Part shown: piece after piece, positions 7,471 through 15,467 of the stretch
Layout: each line of letters begins with the position of its first letter
Numbering within the stretch: position 1 is the stretch's first letter
Source of the DNA: Chloroflexota bacterium
Lineage (GTDB): Bacteria; Chloroflexota; Anaerolineae; Promineifilales; Promineifilaceae
Assembly (NCBI GenBank): GCA_017993775.1
Contig: JAGOMA010000030.1
Span: forward strand, 25,842-64,820
Length of the DNA stretch: 38,979 bases
Reading direction: 5' to 3'
The notes under the pieces: generated by a model
Seen by the model: the letters and a program-made list of their open reading frames with translations, nothing else
What the model was told of the DNA's origin: nothing
Database searches by the model: none
Made by a program: the position numbers and the translations under genes

Positions 7471-8817
7471 TATCGGTAGTTCAATCCGAAAAGTCGTGCC
7501 GGAACCCAGTACGCTCTCGACAGTAATCGTTCCACCGTGCATTGTCACCAGGGAACGCGCAATGGCCAGCCCCAGGCCAGATTCGCCGTTTTCCGTGCGT
7601 GACGCATCGGCCTTGTAGAAACGATCAAATATGCGGGGCAAGTCTGCCGCAGGGATGCCTTGGCCGTTGTCGATAACAGATAGGGCAATGGCTTCAGGCG
7701 TTGTCTGGTTTGCCGCCAGGGTGATTACACCATCGGACGACGTGTAGCGAAGCGCGTTGCTTACCAGATTTCCCAGCACCTGCTCCATGCGCCCGGAATC
7801 AATCTGGCATGGGGGCAATTCTTCGCCGGAATTGGCTACGCGCAGATTGACGCCTTGTTGTTCGGCCTGGTGAGTATATTTCGCCGTAACTGCTTTTAAC
7901 AAGTCCAGCGGAGCAACCGAGTCTAGAGTCAACGATAATTCGCCCGCGTCGGCCAGCGACAGGATGCGTAAATCTTGGACCAGACGGCTGAGGTGCAGCG
8001 CCTCATCATGGAGGATGTCGAAGGTGTCAGCGTCTGGCGGCAAGACGCCATCACGCAAGGATTCGGTGTAGCCGAGGATGATGCTCAGGGGCGTGCGCAG
8101 TTCGTGGGCGATGTCGGCGGTCATTTGGCGGCGTTGGCGGCTGGCAAGGGCGAGATCATGGCTCATCTGGTTAAAGGAGGTTGTTAGCTCGGCGATTTCG
8201 TCGTTGCCGCGTACGTCTACCTGGAGGCCGAGGTTGCCGTGGGCAACGGCCGTTGTCGCCTGTGTCAGGTCGCGTAACGGCCGGGCGATATTGCGCGCCA
8301 GCAGCACGCCAGCTAACAAGGCCACAGTAATAGCCGCGAGCAGACTAAAAAAGATGGCCTTGTTGACGTTGGCTAAAAAATCGGCTTCCGGTGACCAGGG
8401 CCTGGCCTGAGAAGTGTCGATTGGCAGCTGCACCAACCGACCAACCGTTTGTCCATCCACGATCAGCGGGGTTCCGCTGTTCAGGGTGCGGCTGTCTAGC
8501 TGCTGCCCAGGCTGGTAACGCCGGTCGCCAAAGACAATACGGCCGTCTGCATCCGCCAACGCCCAGGGCAAAAATCGCTCTTGCGGCCGCATCTCTAGAC
8601 GATCCACCTGCAACAAACGCTGGCTGGCCCCTTCCCAACTGCCAGTTTCCTGATAATAGTCGACCAAAGAAGCCGCCAACGACGCCTGAAAGCTGTCTGA
8701 CAAAAATTGGTTGAACCCGGCTTGCGTGCGTTGGGCGACAAATAAAGCGACCAACACCGCTCCTAATGCGCCGACAAACAAAAAAGCGAGGGTTAATTTA
8801 AATGCCAGGGTGCGCAT
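7438..8817 (-). CDS. Sensor histidine kinase 1 (BaeS-like, HAMP)
   Basis: A 459-residue membrane kinase. TM1 is at about residues 8-28 and TM2 at about 153-175, with an extracytoplasmic sensing loop of about 125 residues between them. A HAMP domain (A-R-P-L-R-D-L-T-Q-A-T) follows, then the phospho-acceptor helix A-H-E-L-R-T-P-L-S. The HATPase domain has N-L-V-S-N-A-L-R-Y (N box), D-N-G-Q-G-I-P (G1), F-D-R-F-Y-K (F box) and G-L-G-L-A-I-A (G2). It starts 2 nt after the response-regulator stop, so the pair is translationally coupled. The last eight residues (D-P-K-G-F-Q-N-P) are encoded by the terminator hairpin shared with fhs. It probably senses an envelope signal and controls the exporter genes upstream of it. 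Confidence 0.93.
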   Translation of the reverse strand: MRTLAFKLTLAFLFVGALGAVLVALFVAQRTQAGFNQFLSDSFQASLAASLVDYYQETGSWEGASQRLLQVDRLEMRPQERFLPWALADADGRIVFGDRRYQPGQQLDSRTLNSGTPLIVDGQTVGRLVQLPIDTSQARPWSPEADFLANVNKAIFFSLLAAITVALLAGVLLARNIARPLRDLTQATTAVAHGNLGLQVDVRGNDEIAELTTSFNQMSHDLALASRQRRQMTADIAHELRTPLSIILGYTESLRDGVLPPDADTFDILHDEALHLSRLVQDLRILSLADAGELSLTLDSVAPLDLLKAVTAKYTHQAEQQGVNLRVANSGEELPPCQIDSGRMEQVLGNLVSNALRYTSSDGVITLAANQTTPEAIALSVIDNGQGIPAADLPRIFDRFYKADASRTENGESGLGLAIARSLVTMHGGTITVESVLGSGTTFRIELPIKKDPKGFQNP

Positions 8818-8819
8818 GG

Positions 8820-9512
8820 TTAATGTTTTCCGTCAGTCGCCAGCCGGTAGCCGGCGCCGTAAATGGTTTCAACATAGCGGGGATTACGTGGATCTGGTTC
8901 GATTTTGGCGCGCAGATTACGCACATGAACGTCGATGGTGCGTTCGTAGCCTTCAAACGCGGTTCCCTGAATGCGATCCAACAGGTCCAGCCGGGAAAAC
9001 ACCCGCCCGGGCGCAGACATCAACGTGGCGAGTATGCTGAATTCGGAGGGGGTCAAATCGACCAACTGCTCGCCGACTTTGACGAGACGGCCGTTTCTGT
9101 CCAACGTAATATCCGCCACCCGCAGCACATCCACCTGCGGCGTGTCTTGCCCCGCCCGGCGCAAAACGGCGCGAATGCGCGCCGCCAAAACACGCATACT
9201 AAACGGCTTAGGAATGTAATCGTCGGCGCCCAATTCCAGCCCCAACAAGGTATCGGTTTCCTCTATTTTGGCCGTCAGGAGGATGATGGGCGTTTGCCGT
9301 TCCTGGCGATGAACCCGCATAAACTCGTAGCCGTCCATTTCTGGCATCATAATGTCCAGAACAATGAGGTCCGGTTTTTCTTCGCGGGCGACAAACAAGG
9401 CGTCACGGCCGTTGGTCGCCGTGACCACTCGATACCCTTCCTGCCCCAGGTAAGATTTCACCAGGGTGCGCAGGCGTTCGTTATCGTCTACTACCAGAAT
9501 TGTCTTCGACAT
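8820..9512 (-). CDS. OmpR-family response regulator 1
   Basis: The receiver domain has the acidic pair D9-D10, phospho-acceptor D53 (L-D-I-M-M-P), T80 and K102. The winged-helix output domain has L-T-P-S-E-F near residue 155 and ends D-V-H-V-R-N-L-R-A-K-I then G-A-G-Y-R-L. The frame is open to 9560, but those 16 extra codons are the translation of a GATTGG palindrome; the ATG at 9512 gives the normal M-S-K-T-I-L-V-V-D-D start, so I use it. There is no clear Shine-Dalgarno, and a hairpin lies 10 nt upstream. It is a close paralogue of the regulator at 37237-37923. The likely targets are the MacAB-type exporter and the exported proteins beside it. Confidence 0.93.
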   Translation of the reverse strand: MSKTILVVDDNERLRTLVKSYLGQEGYRVVTATNGRDALFVAREEKPDLIVLDIMMPEMDGYEFMRVHRQERQTPIILLTAKIEETDTLLGLELGADDYIPKPFSMRVLAARIRAVLRRAGQDTPQVDVLRVADITLDRNGRLVKVGEQLVDLTPSEFSILATLMSAPGRVFSRLDLLDRIQGTAFEGYERTIDVHVRNLRAKIEPDPRNPRYVETIYGAGYRLATDGKH

Positions 9513-9521
9513 GGTTTTTAC

Positions 9522-9557
9522 GGCGATTGGACCAATCGCCAGGATTGGTCCAATCGG
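9522..9557. repeat. Paired GATTGGACCAATC palindromes before response regulator 1
   Basis: GGCGATTGGACCAATCGCC (9522-9540) is a palindrome and GATTGGTCCAATC (9543-9555) is a second one. The two are also complementary to each other, so two alternative folds are possible. The first arm ends 10 nt before the regulator's ATG and would cover its ribosome-binding region in mRNA. The same word recurs at 17720-17755, 19943-19973 and 26576-26590. Confidence 0.85.
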
Positions 9558-9618
9558 CAAACTGCAAAATTACCTGCCAGCAAATTCATATGCGCCGCAA
9601 GGGTAACAAACAATGCGC

Positions 9619-10569
9619 TTAGTTGCCAGGACGGCCGTTCGCGCTCCCATTCAACAAATCGGTCACAAACACTTCCGGGTCCTGGCCCTGAAGCATGGGC
9701 GAATCTTGCAGCGCCTGAGCCAGTTCAGCGATTACGGCCGTAACATCCCCGCCATTCGCCGCCAAAATTTGGGCCAAGGTCTGGCCGTCGGTCATGGCCG
9801 CGCGCACGTCGTCTTCGCTCAGACCGGTGGATTGGGCCACGGCCGTAATGGCGCTGCCAAACACGCCAAAATTATCCACCGACACCTCACCCGTCTTGTT
9901 TTCCAACAGCCGAATAACCGCATTGGTCAGCGCTGTCTCCTGGAAAGTGGCGAAATCGGCGCCGTCGCCAGAGGCTGCCGCGGCTTGCCGCGTAGCCATA
10001 GCGCTGGGATCGCCGCCCAAACCGCCGCCCGGTCCGCCGCCGCTGCCCGGCCCGCCGCCCGCCGGAAATTCACCGGCCGGAGGAGCGCCGGCTAAGTCGC
10101 CGGTCTGCCCCGAAGAATTATTACCGCCGCCAAAACCGCCACGACCAAATACCAGCGTGCCATCTGCGATCATGGCCTGCATACTGTCGGACGTAATTTG
10201 CATGGCCGCAATGGCGCTAATTTGCGCCGGGGTCATGGTGTCCTGAATCTGATTGATCACAGCCGCTATTTCCACAGCGGCGCTCGTGTCGCTGCGCGCC
10301 AAACTGAGCGCCGCCCGCCAGAGGGGCAGCAGTTCGGCGGCCTGCGCCTCGTCCACAACCTGATCGGTCGTTTCCAATTGCAAGGTGCCAATGGCCAATT
10401 GCGACTGCACCGGCAGCGCGTCGGCATAGGTCTCATTCAGGCGGGACACGGCCGTGTCCCCATTTCCGGTACTATTGGCGGTGGTTACGGCCGTTTCGGC
10501 TCCGCCAGAAGAACAGGCCGCCAGGCCCAAGAATATCAACAGTGCCAACCAAAGCGTTAAGTTTTTCAA
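9619..10569 (-). CDS. Exported lipoprotein with Gly-rich linker, function unknown
   Basis: A lipoprotein of about 316 residues: hydrophobic signal, then lipobox L-A-A-C, followed by a Ser/Thr/Gly linker holding two Thr-Ala-Val octamer readings. A helical region (about 55-140) precedes a Gly/Pro-rich stretch (about 145-190). The C-terminal helical part has G-L-S-E-D-D-V-R-A-A-M-x(3)-G-Q-x-L-x-x-I, a motif shared with the exported protein at 14621-15283. GTG at 10578 overlaps the AGAGG; TTG at 10569 has AGAGG 8 nt upstream, so I prefer TTG, giving M-K-N-L-T-L-W. It lies between the exporter and the two-component system, on the same strand. It could be the ligand-binding or sensory partner of either. 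Confidence 0.75.
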   Translation of the reverse strand: MKNLTLWLALLIFLGLAACSSGGAETAVTTANSTGNGDTAVSRLNETYADALPVQSQLAIGTLQLETTDQVVDEAQAAELLPLWRAALSLARSDTSAAVEIAAVINQIQDTMTPAQISAIAAMQITSDSMQAMIADGTLVFGRGGFGGGNNSSGQTGDLAGAPPAGEFPAGGGPGSGGGPGGGLGGDPSAMATRQAAAASGDGADFATFQETALTNAVIRLLENKTGEVSVDNFGVFGSAITAVAQSTGLSEDDVRAAMTDGQTLAQILAANGGDVTAVIAELAQALQDSPMLQGQDPEVFVTDLLNGSANGRPGN

Positions 10570-10611
10570 TGTGTTCACCTCTAAGTTTGTGATGTGTGAG
10601 TATTAATCGAG

Positions 10612-10646
10612 AGACCCTAAGGGTTGAAGCCAAGTCCTTAAGGTCT
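10612..10646. repeat. GACCC-family hairpin, copy 2, at permease stop
   Basis: AGACCCTAAGGG pairs with CCTTAAGGTCT with one mismatch. The distal arm reaches the stop codon of the exporter permease (10646-10648). It separates that gene from the downstream lipoprotein and may attenuate transcription into it. Confidence 0.75.
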
Positions 10647-11959
10647 TATTCATGCCGCAGCGCTTCAATCGGATCGAGCTGCGCGGCTTTGTTAGCCGGG
10701 AAAAAGCCAAACAAGATGCCTACCAACGCCGCCGACCCAAAGGCCAACAGGATCGAACTGGGCACTATGACAGTGCGCATGTCGCTGGTCAGGCCAAACA
10801 AAATCGAGCCGCCAACACCAGTCGCCACGCCAATTAAACCGCCTACCAAGCTCAACATCACGGCCTCTGTCAGAAATTGCAGGCGAATATCGGTGGGCGT
10901 CGCGCCAACCGATTGGCGAATGCCAATTTCGCGGGTGCGCTCTGTTACGCTGACCAGCATGATGTTCATGATGCCAATGCCGCCGACAATGAGCGAAACG
11001 CCGGCCACCCAGGCCAACAGGCTGCGAAATGCGGCCGTCGTCGCGCCCTGCGTATCGATGATGTCTTGCTGCGTTTGCATGGTAAAGGGCAGTTCGTCTA
11101 CAGTGACGCCTTTGCTCACGGCCAACTTCAATTGAATCTGCTGGATAATGGCGTCCATGTCTGCGCCTTCTTCGATCTGCACATAAATCAGGCGCACCCG
11201 GTCGCCGGCAAACTGGCGGAACATGGTCGGCGTGAACTTATCGAAGACCAGAGTGATGGGCACGTAGAGCATGGCGTCGAAATCGGTGTTGCCCACCACG
11301 CCTTTTTCCGCCGCTACGCCGATGACGCCCAATTTGGTCGTTCCCACCGTGATGGACTGGCCGATGGGGTTGCTCTCGCCGAACAGATCGGTGGCCAGGC
11401 CTGCGCCCAACACGGCCACTTTTGCCGAGCGGTCGACCTCTGTCTGGTTAAAGAAACGGCCGTCGGCCACAGAAACATCGCGTACAGATGGGAAGTCGGT
11501 GGTCGTACCCATCAGCGAAACGTCGGTGAGGGTTGCCCCGTCGGCTTTGACATTTTGCACGCTGGTCTGGTCTACGGCCGTTCCGGCCACACCGGCCACG
11601 CTTTCCACCACATTCGTGTCTTCAAACACCAACGAGGGGCCGGTGTCGCCGCCGCCGCCAGGGCCGCCACGCCCAAAGGAAGCCTGGATAAAAATCAGGT
11701 TCGTGCCCAGCCCTTCTATCTGGTCGGCGATGGTCGCTTCCGTGCCGGCGCTGATGGCGATCATGATGATGACCGCCGCCACGCCGATGATCACGCCCAG
11801 CATGGTGAGCAGCGAGCGCACTTTGTTGCGCACCACGCCTTCCCAGGCGATGCGCAAAATTTCCACCGGGCTGATGATGCCGGAAACGGCCGTTACTTCG
11901 TCGTTTTTCTCTTGGGACCGCGCTGGGACGCCGGTCATGGTTTCCTGAGCAGTAGCCAT
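10646..11959 (-). CDS. MacB/YknZ-type ABC exporter permease
   Basis: A 437-residue permease of the FtsX/MacB class. TM1 is at about 43-66 (V-R-S-L-L-T-M-L-G-V-I-I-G-V-A-A-V-I-I), followed by a large extracytoplasmic MacB_PCD domain (about 67-300). Three C-terminal TM segments follow, with the G-I-R-Q-S-V-G-A-T-P coupling motif between TM2 and TM3. Such permeases work mechanically on periplasmic or extracellular substrates (macrolides, peptides, toxins, lipoproteins) rather than by a translocation channel. GGAGAG lies 7 nt before the ATG, and only one base separates this ATG from the ATPase stop, so they are coupled. The stop codon overlaps a dispersed hairpin. The Gly-Pro-rich G-R-G-G-P-G-G-G-G segment (about 95-105) is unusual. 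Confidence 0.93.
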   Translation of the reverse strand: MATAQETMTGVPARSQEKNDEVTAVSGIISPVEILRIAWEGVVRNKVRSLLTMLGVIIGVAAVIIMIAISAGTEATIADQIEGLGTNLIFIQASFGRGGPGGGGDTGPSLVFEDTNVVESVAGVAGTAVDQTSVQNVKADGATLTDVSLMGTTTDFPSVRDVSVADGRFFNQTEVDRSAKVAVLGAGLATDLFGESNPIGQSITVGTTKLGVIGVAAEKGVVGNTDFDAMLYVPITLVFDKFTPTMFRQFAGDRVRLIYVQIEEGADMDAIIQQIQLKLAVSKGVTVDELPFTMQTQQDIIDTQGATTAAFRSLLAWVAGVSLIVGGIGIMNIMLVSVTERTREIGIRQSVGATPTDIRLQFLTEAVMLSLVGGLIGVATGVGGSILFGLTSDMRTVIVPSSILLAFGSAALVGILFGFFPANKAAQLDPIEALRHE

Positions 11960-11960
11960 G

Positions 11961-12668
11961 TTAATTCTCTCCGTTGGCGGCGTCGGTGTGCAGACGGCCG
12001 TCTACCAGCACAATCGTGCGCTCCGTCTGGTCGGCGATATACTGCTCGTGGGTGACCATGAGGATGGTACGGCCACGGCCGTGCAGTTCGTGCAGCAGCG
12101 TCATAATTTCGTCGCCTGTTTTGGTGTCCAGGTTGCCTGTCGGTTCATCGGCCATTACCAAGACTGGGTCATTGACCAGCGCGCGGGCGATGGCCACCCG
12201 CTGCCGCTGCCCGCCGGACATTTCGTTTGGCTCGTGGTTGGCCCGGTCGGCCAACCCGACCGCTGCCAGAGCGGCCATTGCTTTTTCTTCGCGTGCTTTG
12301 GGCGAAAGCTGGCCTTCCCGTTTATAAACCAGCGGCAGCATCACATTGCGCAGGGCGCTGGTGCGGGAAAGCAAATTAAAGGATTGGAAAATGAAGCCGA
12401 TGCGCCGGTTGCGGATCGAGGCAAGCTGTACTTTGTTCAGTCCGCTCACGTCGTCACCGGCCAAGAGGTAACGGCCGTCTGTTGGGCGGTCCAGGCAGCC
12501 CAAGATATTCATCAACGTACTTTTGCCGGACCCCGATGGCCCCATCACGGCCACAAATTCCCCTTCGTCGATGCGAATGTCTACCCCACCAAGCGCCGCC
12601 ACCTGAATGTCGCCCATGCCGTACACTTTGCGTAAATTTTCGGTCTGGATAATTGGTTGATTGTTCAT
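11961..12668 (-). CDS. MacB/LolD/YknY-type ABC exporter ATPase
   Basis: A 235-residue ABC ATPase. It has Walker A G-P-S-G-S-G-K-S-T, Q-loop F-Q-S-F-N-L-L, signature M-S-G-G-Q-R-Q-R-V-A-I-A-R-A-L, Walker B V-L-M-A-D-E-P-T-G-N-L-D and H-loop V-T-H-E. The A-D-E-P-T-G-N-L-D variant is typical of the MacB/LolD/FtsE group. An in-frame GTG lies at 12683, but the ATG at 12668 matches the usual family start (M-N-N-Q-P-I-I-Q-T-E-N-L). It drives the permease encoded directly downstream. A tandem pair of GACCC hairpins separates it from the membrane-fusion gene. Confidence 0.95.
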   Translation of the reverse strand: MNNQPIIQTENLRKVYGMGDIQVAALGGVDIRIDEGEFVAVMGPSGSGKSTLMNILGCLDRPTDGRYLLAGDDVSGLNKVQLASIRNRRIGFIFQSFNLLSRTSALRNVMLPLVYKREGQLSPKAREEKAMAALAAVGLADRANHEPNEMSGGQRQRVAIARALVNDPVLVMADEPTGNLDTKTGDEIMTLLHELHGRGRTILMVTHEQYIADQTERTIVLVDGRLHTDAANGEN

Positions 12669-12690
12669 AAGATTCACTTTCACTAATAGA

Positions 12691-12820
12691 AGACCCTAAG
12701 GGTTTAAGTTCCATAAGGTCCGACTTCTCGGGTGCAAACCCTTAGGGTCTGTCGTTTAGCAAGACCCTAAGGGTTTAGTTCCATAAGGTCCGACTTCTCG
12801 GGTGCAAACCCTTAGGGTCT
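12691..12820. repeat. GACCC-family hairpin, copies 3 and 4, tandem duplicate
   Basis: Copy 3 spans 12691-12750 and copy 4 spans 12762-12820. Each has the arms AGACCCTAAGGGTTT and AAACCCTTAGGGTCT around the same loop (including CCATAAGGTCCGACTTCTCG). The two units are identical apart from a single base, giving a direct repeat of about 70 bp. Copy 4 ends 4 nt before the stop codon of the membrane-fusion gene. Confidence 0.93.
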
Positions 12821-12824
12821 GTCG

Positions 12825-14396
12825 CTACTGCGTCTGCACCAGACCTGTGGTTACTTCTTCGCCGGATGTTACGCCGGACAGGATTTCCGCAAAGCTAAAG
12901 TCCATAATGCCCACTTGCACCATACGCAGTTTGGGTTCGCCATTTTCCATCACAAAGACGGCGTACTCGCCGGCGGATATTTCGCGCAGCGCTTCCACCG
13001 GCACAAGGACAGCGCCGGTCGCGCGGCCGCCAATTACTTCCACTGTGGCGTTCATGCCCACTGGCAGCGTTTGCGGCTTGGCAAAAGAATCCAACTGCAC
13101 CAGGGCGCGCACGGCCGTTATGCCACTTTCATTCACCAATTCCGGGTCTACCCGCACCACCTTGCCGGTAAACGTTTCATCGGGCAGGGCATCGAACACC
13201 ACGTCTACCTCATAATCCAGGCCAACCATCGCCAGGTCAGTCTCGTCCAGATACACCTCCAACAAGGGCTGGGACAAATCGGCCAGGGTGATGAAAGCCG
13301 TGCTGCCGACATTTTCGCCGACATGGGCGGATACGGCCGTTATCGTGCCATCCATCGGCGCAGACAATGTCGTATCGGCCACAGCTTGTTGCGCAGACGT
13401 CACGTTCAACTGCGCCTGCTCCAAACTCAGGGCAGCGGCTTCCTGGTTGATCAGCGCCTGCTGCCAGGCCAATTCCGCCTGATGAACGGCCAGTTCGGCG
13501 GCAGCAAGGTCATCTTCGGTGGGGCCAGTTTGCGCCGCCGCCAACGATTGTTCAGCGTTCAGCACGCTCGTCTGCGCCGAGGCCGTGCCGCTGCTGCTTA
13601 CCCCGGCAACGGCCGAGTTATAGTTGGTCTGGGCAATCGTCAGATTCTCCTGCGCCTTGAGGAGGTTGCGGTCGGCGGCAGTGCGTTCAGCTTCCAGCGC
13701 CGTTTTCTTTTGCGGGATGCCAAATTCCCACTCGCGTCCGGGGTCGTAGGCGGTGGTGTAGGCCGCTTGCGCGTCGTTCAGGGATCGCTGCGCCTGATCC
13801 AGACTGATCTGCGCCAGGGTAATGCTGTTGCTGGAAACGGCCGTTTGCCCAGCCGCCGCCGCATAATTCGCCCGGGCCGCCGCCAGATTCGCCTCGGCCA
13901 GCGCGATTTCGTCCGCATCAGGCTGCCAGTTTTGCAGCTCATCCAGGGCCGACTGCGCGTTGTCCAGACTCAGCCGCGCCTGCTCTACGCTGATATCGCT
14001 CAGACTCACCCCGGCGGTCGTTGCCGTTGGGTCGGTAGAAAAGGCGGCCTGCCGCAGTTGGATTTGGGCATTGGTGAGCGTTTCTTGAGCGGCCGTATCA
14101 TCGACACGCGCCAGCATGTCGTCGGCGGCCACTTTGCTGCCCACGTCTACCAACAATTCCTTAAGCCTACCGCCGCTGGAAAAGCCCAAGGTAATTTCTT
14201 CGCTGGGGATGATGGTCCCGGCTCCGGTGGCCGAGACAGTGATATCGCCGATGCGGGCGACGGCCGTTTGCACAGCGTCCGCGGCTTCTGGCGCCTGGGC
14301 CGCCGAAATTGTCGTGCCATAATAAGCATAAGCGCCCCCGGCGGTCGCCAGGAACACGATGATGAAAATAATCCAAAAGGTTTTTTTGCGCAGCAT
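12825..14396 (-). CDS. HlyD/MacA/YknX-family membrane-fusion protein
   Basis: A 523-residue adaptor. One N-terminal TM (about 7-26) anchors it. A barrel-sandwich half (about 45-110) includes G-D-I-T-V-S-A-T-G-A-G-T-I. A long Ala/Gln/Glu-rich coiled-coil hairpin (about 115-345, repeated A-x-x-x-L-x-x-A) follows. The second half (D-T-T-L-S-A-P-M-D-G-T-I) precedes a beta-barrel and proximal domain with V-R-A-L-V-Q-L and G-M-N-A-T-V-E-V. It is longer than MacA because the coiled coil is extended. Without an outer-membrane channel gene here, the Bacillus YknXYZ arrangement is the better model. GGAAG precedes the ATG. Upstream is TTTACATCTCACTTTGGAGT (14441-14460), which includes the CACTTTG word found as a direct repeat at 15356-15374. 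Confidence 0.93.
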   Translation of the reverse strand: MLRKKTFWIIFIIVFLATAGGAYAYYGTTISAAQAPEAADAVQTAVARIGDITVSATGAGTIIPSEEITLGFSSGGRLKELLVDVGSKVAADDMLARVDDTAAQETLTNAQIQLRQAAFSTDPTATTAGVSLSDISVEQARLSLDNAQSALDELQNWQPDADEIALAEANLAAARANYAAAAGQTAVSSNSITLAQISLDQAQRSLNDAQAAYTTAYDPGREWEFGIPQKKTALEAERTAADRNLLKAQENLTIAQTNYNSAVAGVSSSGTASAQTSVLNAEQSLAAAQTGPTEDDLAAAELAVHQAELAWQQALINQEAAALSLEQAQLNVTSAQQAVADTTLSAPMDGTITAVSAHVGENVGSTAFITLADLSQPLLEVYLDETDLAMVGLDYEVDVVFDALPDETFTGKVVRVDPELVNESGITAVRALVQLDSFAKPQTLPVGMNATVEVIGGRATGAVLVPVEALREISAGEYAVFVMENGEPKLRMVQVGIMDFSFAEILSGVTSGEEVTTGLVQTQ

Positions 14397-14534
14397 GTCT
14401 CTACTTCCTTCTAAAAATTCTTGCCTGACAGAGCCAGGGTTTTACATCTCACTTTGGAGTGTAACCAAGAAGTAAGAAGGCGCTTTGAAGAAATTGTGTG
14501 GAAATTGTTAAGAAAAGGGGGATGGAGGAGTTTG

Positions 14535-14600
14535 GCGTGAAGCGTAATGCGTAATGCGTGATGCGTGAAGACCTCTTCGGCTCACGCACCACGCATCATT
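14535..14600. repeat. GATGCGTG-family hairpin, copy 1
   Basis: The repeats GCGTAATGCGTAATGCGTGA (14542-14561) and GATGCGTGAAG pair imperfectly with CTCACGCACCACGCATCATT (14581-14600), and TTTTTGC follows. It lies just downstream of the minus-strand exported-protein gene. Related hairpins are at 24405-24459 and 28209-28258. Confidence 0.8.
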
Positions 14601-14620
14601 TTTGCATTTGCCAATGCCTG

Positions 14621-15283
14621 CTAAGGCTGCCCGCCGCGTGGGCCAAACGGCCGTTGGTTCGGCCGGAACCAGTCGCCCTGATGGCTCAGCATGTCGTCGG
14701 CCTGGGCTTGGGTGATACGGCCGTCGGCCACCGCCTGCTGCAAGGCATCGGCTAAGGCGGCCTGGAGGGCGGCCTGGACCGCGCTCAGTTCCACGCCTTG
14801 TTGGGCGGCAATTTCCGGCAGCCGCTGACCGGCGTCGCGGGCGGCTGTCAGGTCGTCCACCGTCAGACCGAGCGCGTCGGCGATGATGGCATCCACCGTT
14901 TCTTTAGGCAGGTATTCCTGGCGCAAGTCGCCCAGGTAGCCGCGCACAGAGAAATTGCCGTTCGCCATTTCATCGGCCTGCGCCTGGGTGATACGGCCGT
15001 CGGCCACCGCCTGCGTCAGCAGCGTTTCACGCGCCGTCTGCCGGGCCATGTCCAGTTCATCCACCGACATATCCAGCGCGTCGGCCAGGGCGGCGTCTTT
15101 TTCTTCCGGCGTAAACAACCGCTCGATGCCGTGGCGCAGACGTGGGGCAAACCCGGCGACTGCCGTCAGCACGCCGGCGTCTGGCGATGGGGAATCTTGG
15201 GCCAGGGCAACGGCCGTTACCCCCACAATCAACACCAACACCCCAACAACCATCACGCCTAAAATTTTCCTATACTTATTCAT
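14621..15283 (-). CDS. Small exported helical protein with repeated DGRITQAQAD motif
   Basis: A 220-residue protein. A signal peptide (about 1-29, ending V-A-L-A-Q-D) is followed by two related helical repeats. Residues 66-106 read A-D-A-L-D-M-S-V-D-E-L and end V-A-D-G-R-I-T-Q-A-Q-A-D-E-M; residues 136-198 read A-D-A-L-G-L-T-V-D-D-L and end V-A-D-G-R-I-T-Q-A-Q-A-D-D-M. The D-G-x-I-T-Q-x-Q-A-D motif resembles DUF2680-type extracellular proteins. The middle (139-157) matches the C-terminal motif of the lipoprotein at 9619-10569. The frame is open far upstream, but GGAGGG lies 7 nt before the ATG at 15283, just before the signal peptide. It is the first gene of the minus-strand envelope module. 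Function unknown. Confidence 0.8.
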   Translation of the reverse strand: MNKYRKILGVMVVGVLVLIVGVTAVALAQDSPSPDAGVLTAVAGFAPRLRHGIERLFTPEEKDAALADALDMSVDELDMARQTARETLLTQAVADGRITQAQADEMANGNFSVRGYLGDLRQEYLPKETVDAIIADALGLTVDDLTAARDAGQRLPEIAAQQGVELSAVQAALQAALADALQQAVADGRITQAQADDMLSHQGDWFRPNQRPFGPRGGQP

Positions 15284-15355
15284 GTTATAACCCTCCAACT
15301 CAATTAAGCCAGCCAATACCAACTGGCATCCTGTTATTACAGCCAACCATACAGG

Positions 15356-15374
15356 CAAAGTGTTACCAAAGTGT
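15356..15374. promoter_or_regulatory. CAAAGTGT direct repeat with 11-bp period
   Basis: CAAAGTGT occurs at 15356-15363 and again at 15367-15374, exactly 11 bp apart, one helical turn. This is the layout bound by OmpR/PhoB-family regulators. It sits 73 bp upstream of the exported-protein ATG (15283) and about 95 bp from the GH3 ATG. The complementary word CACTTTG recurs upstream of the membrane-fusion gene (14450-14456). It may be the target of the nearby response regulator. Confidence 0.45.
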
Positions 15375-15467
15375 GAAATATCCGGCGGAAATTTGTAAAA
15401 TTGGTAGCCGTTGCCGCATAAGGTTGAGAAAAGTGACGGCGCAGAGAATGAAACAAGGAGAGAACAC

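Noticed and set aside
9513..9560. Sixteen extra N-terminal codons for response regulator 1
   Set aside because: They are the translation of the GATTGGACCAATC palindromes, and receiver domains begin at the M-S-K-T-I-L-V-V-D-D position.
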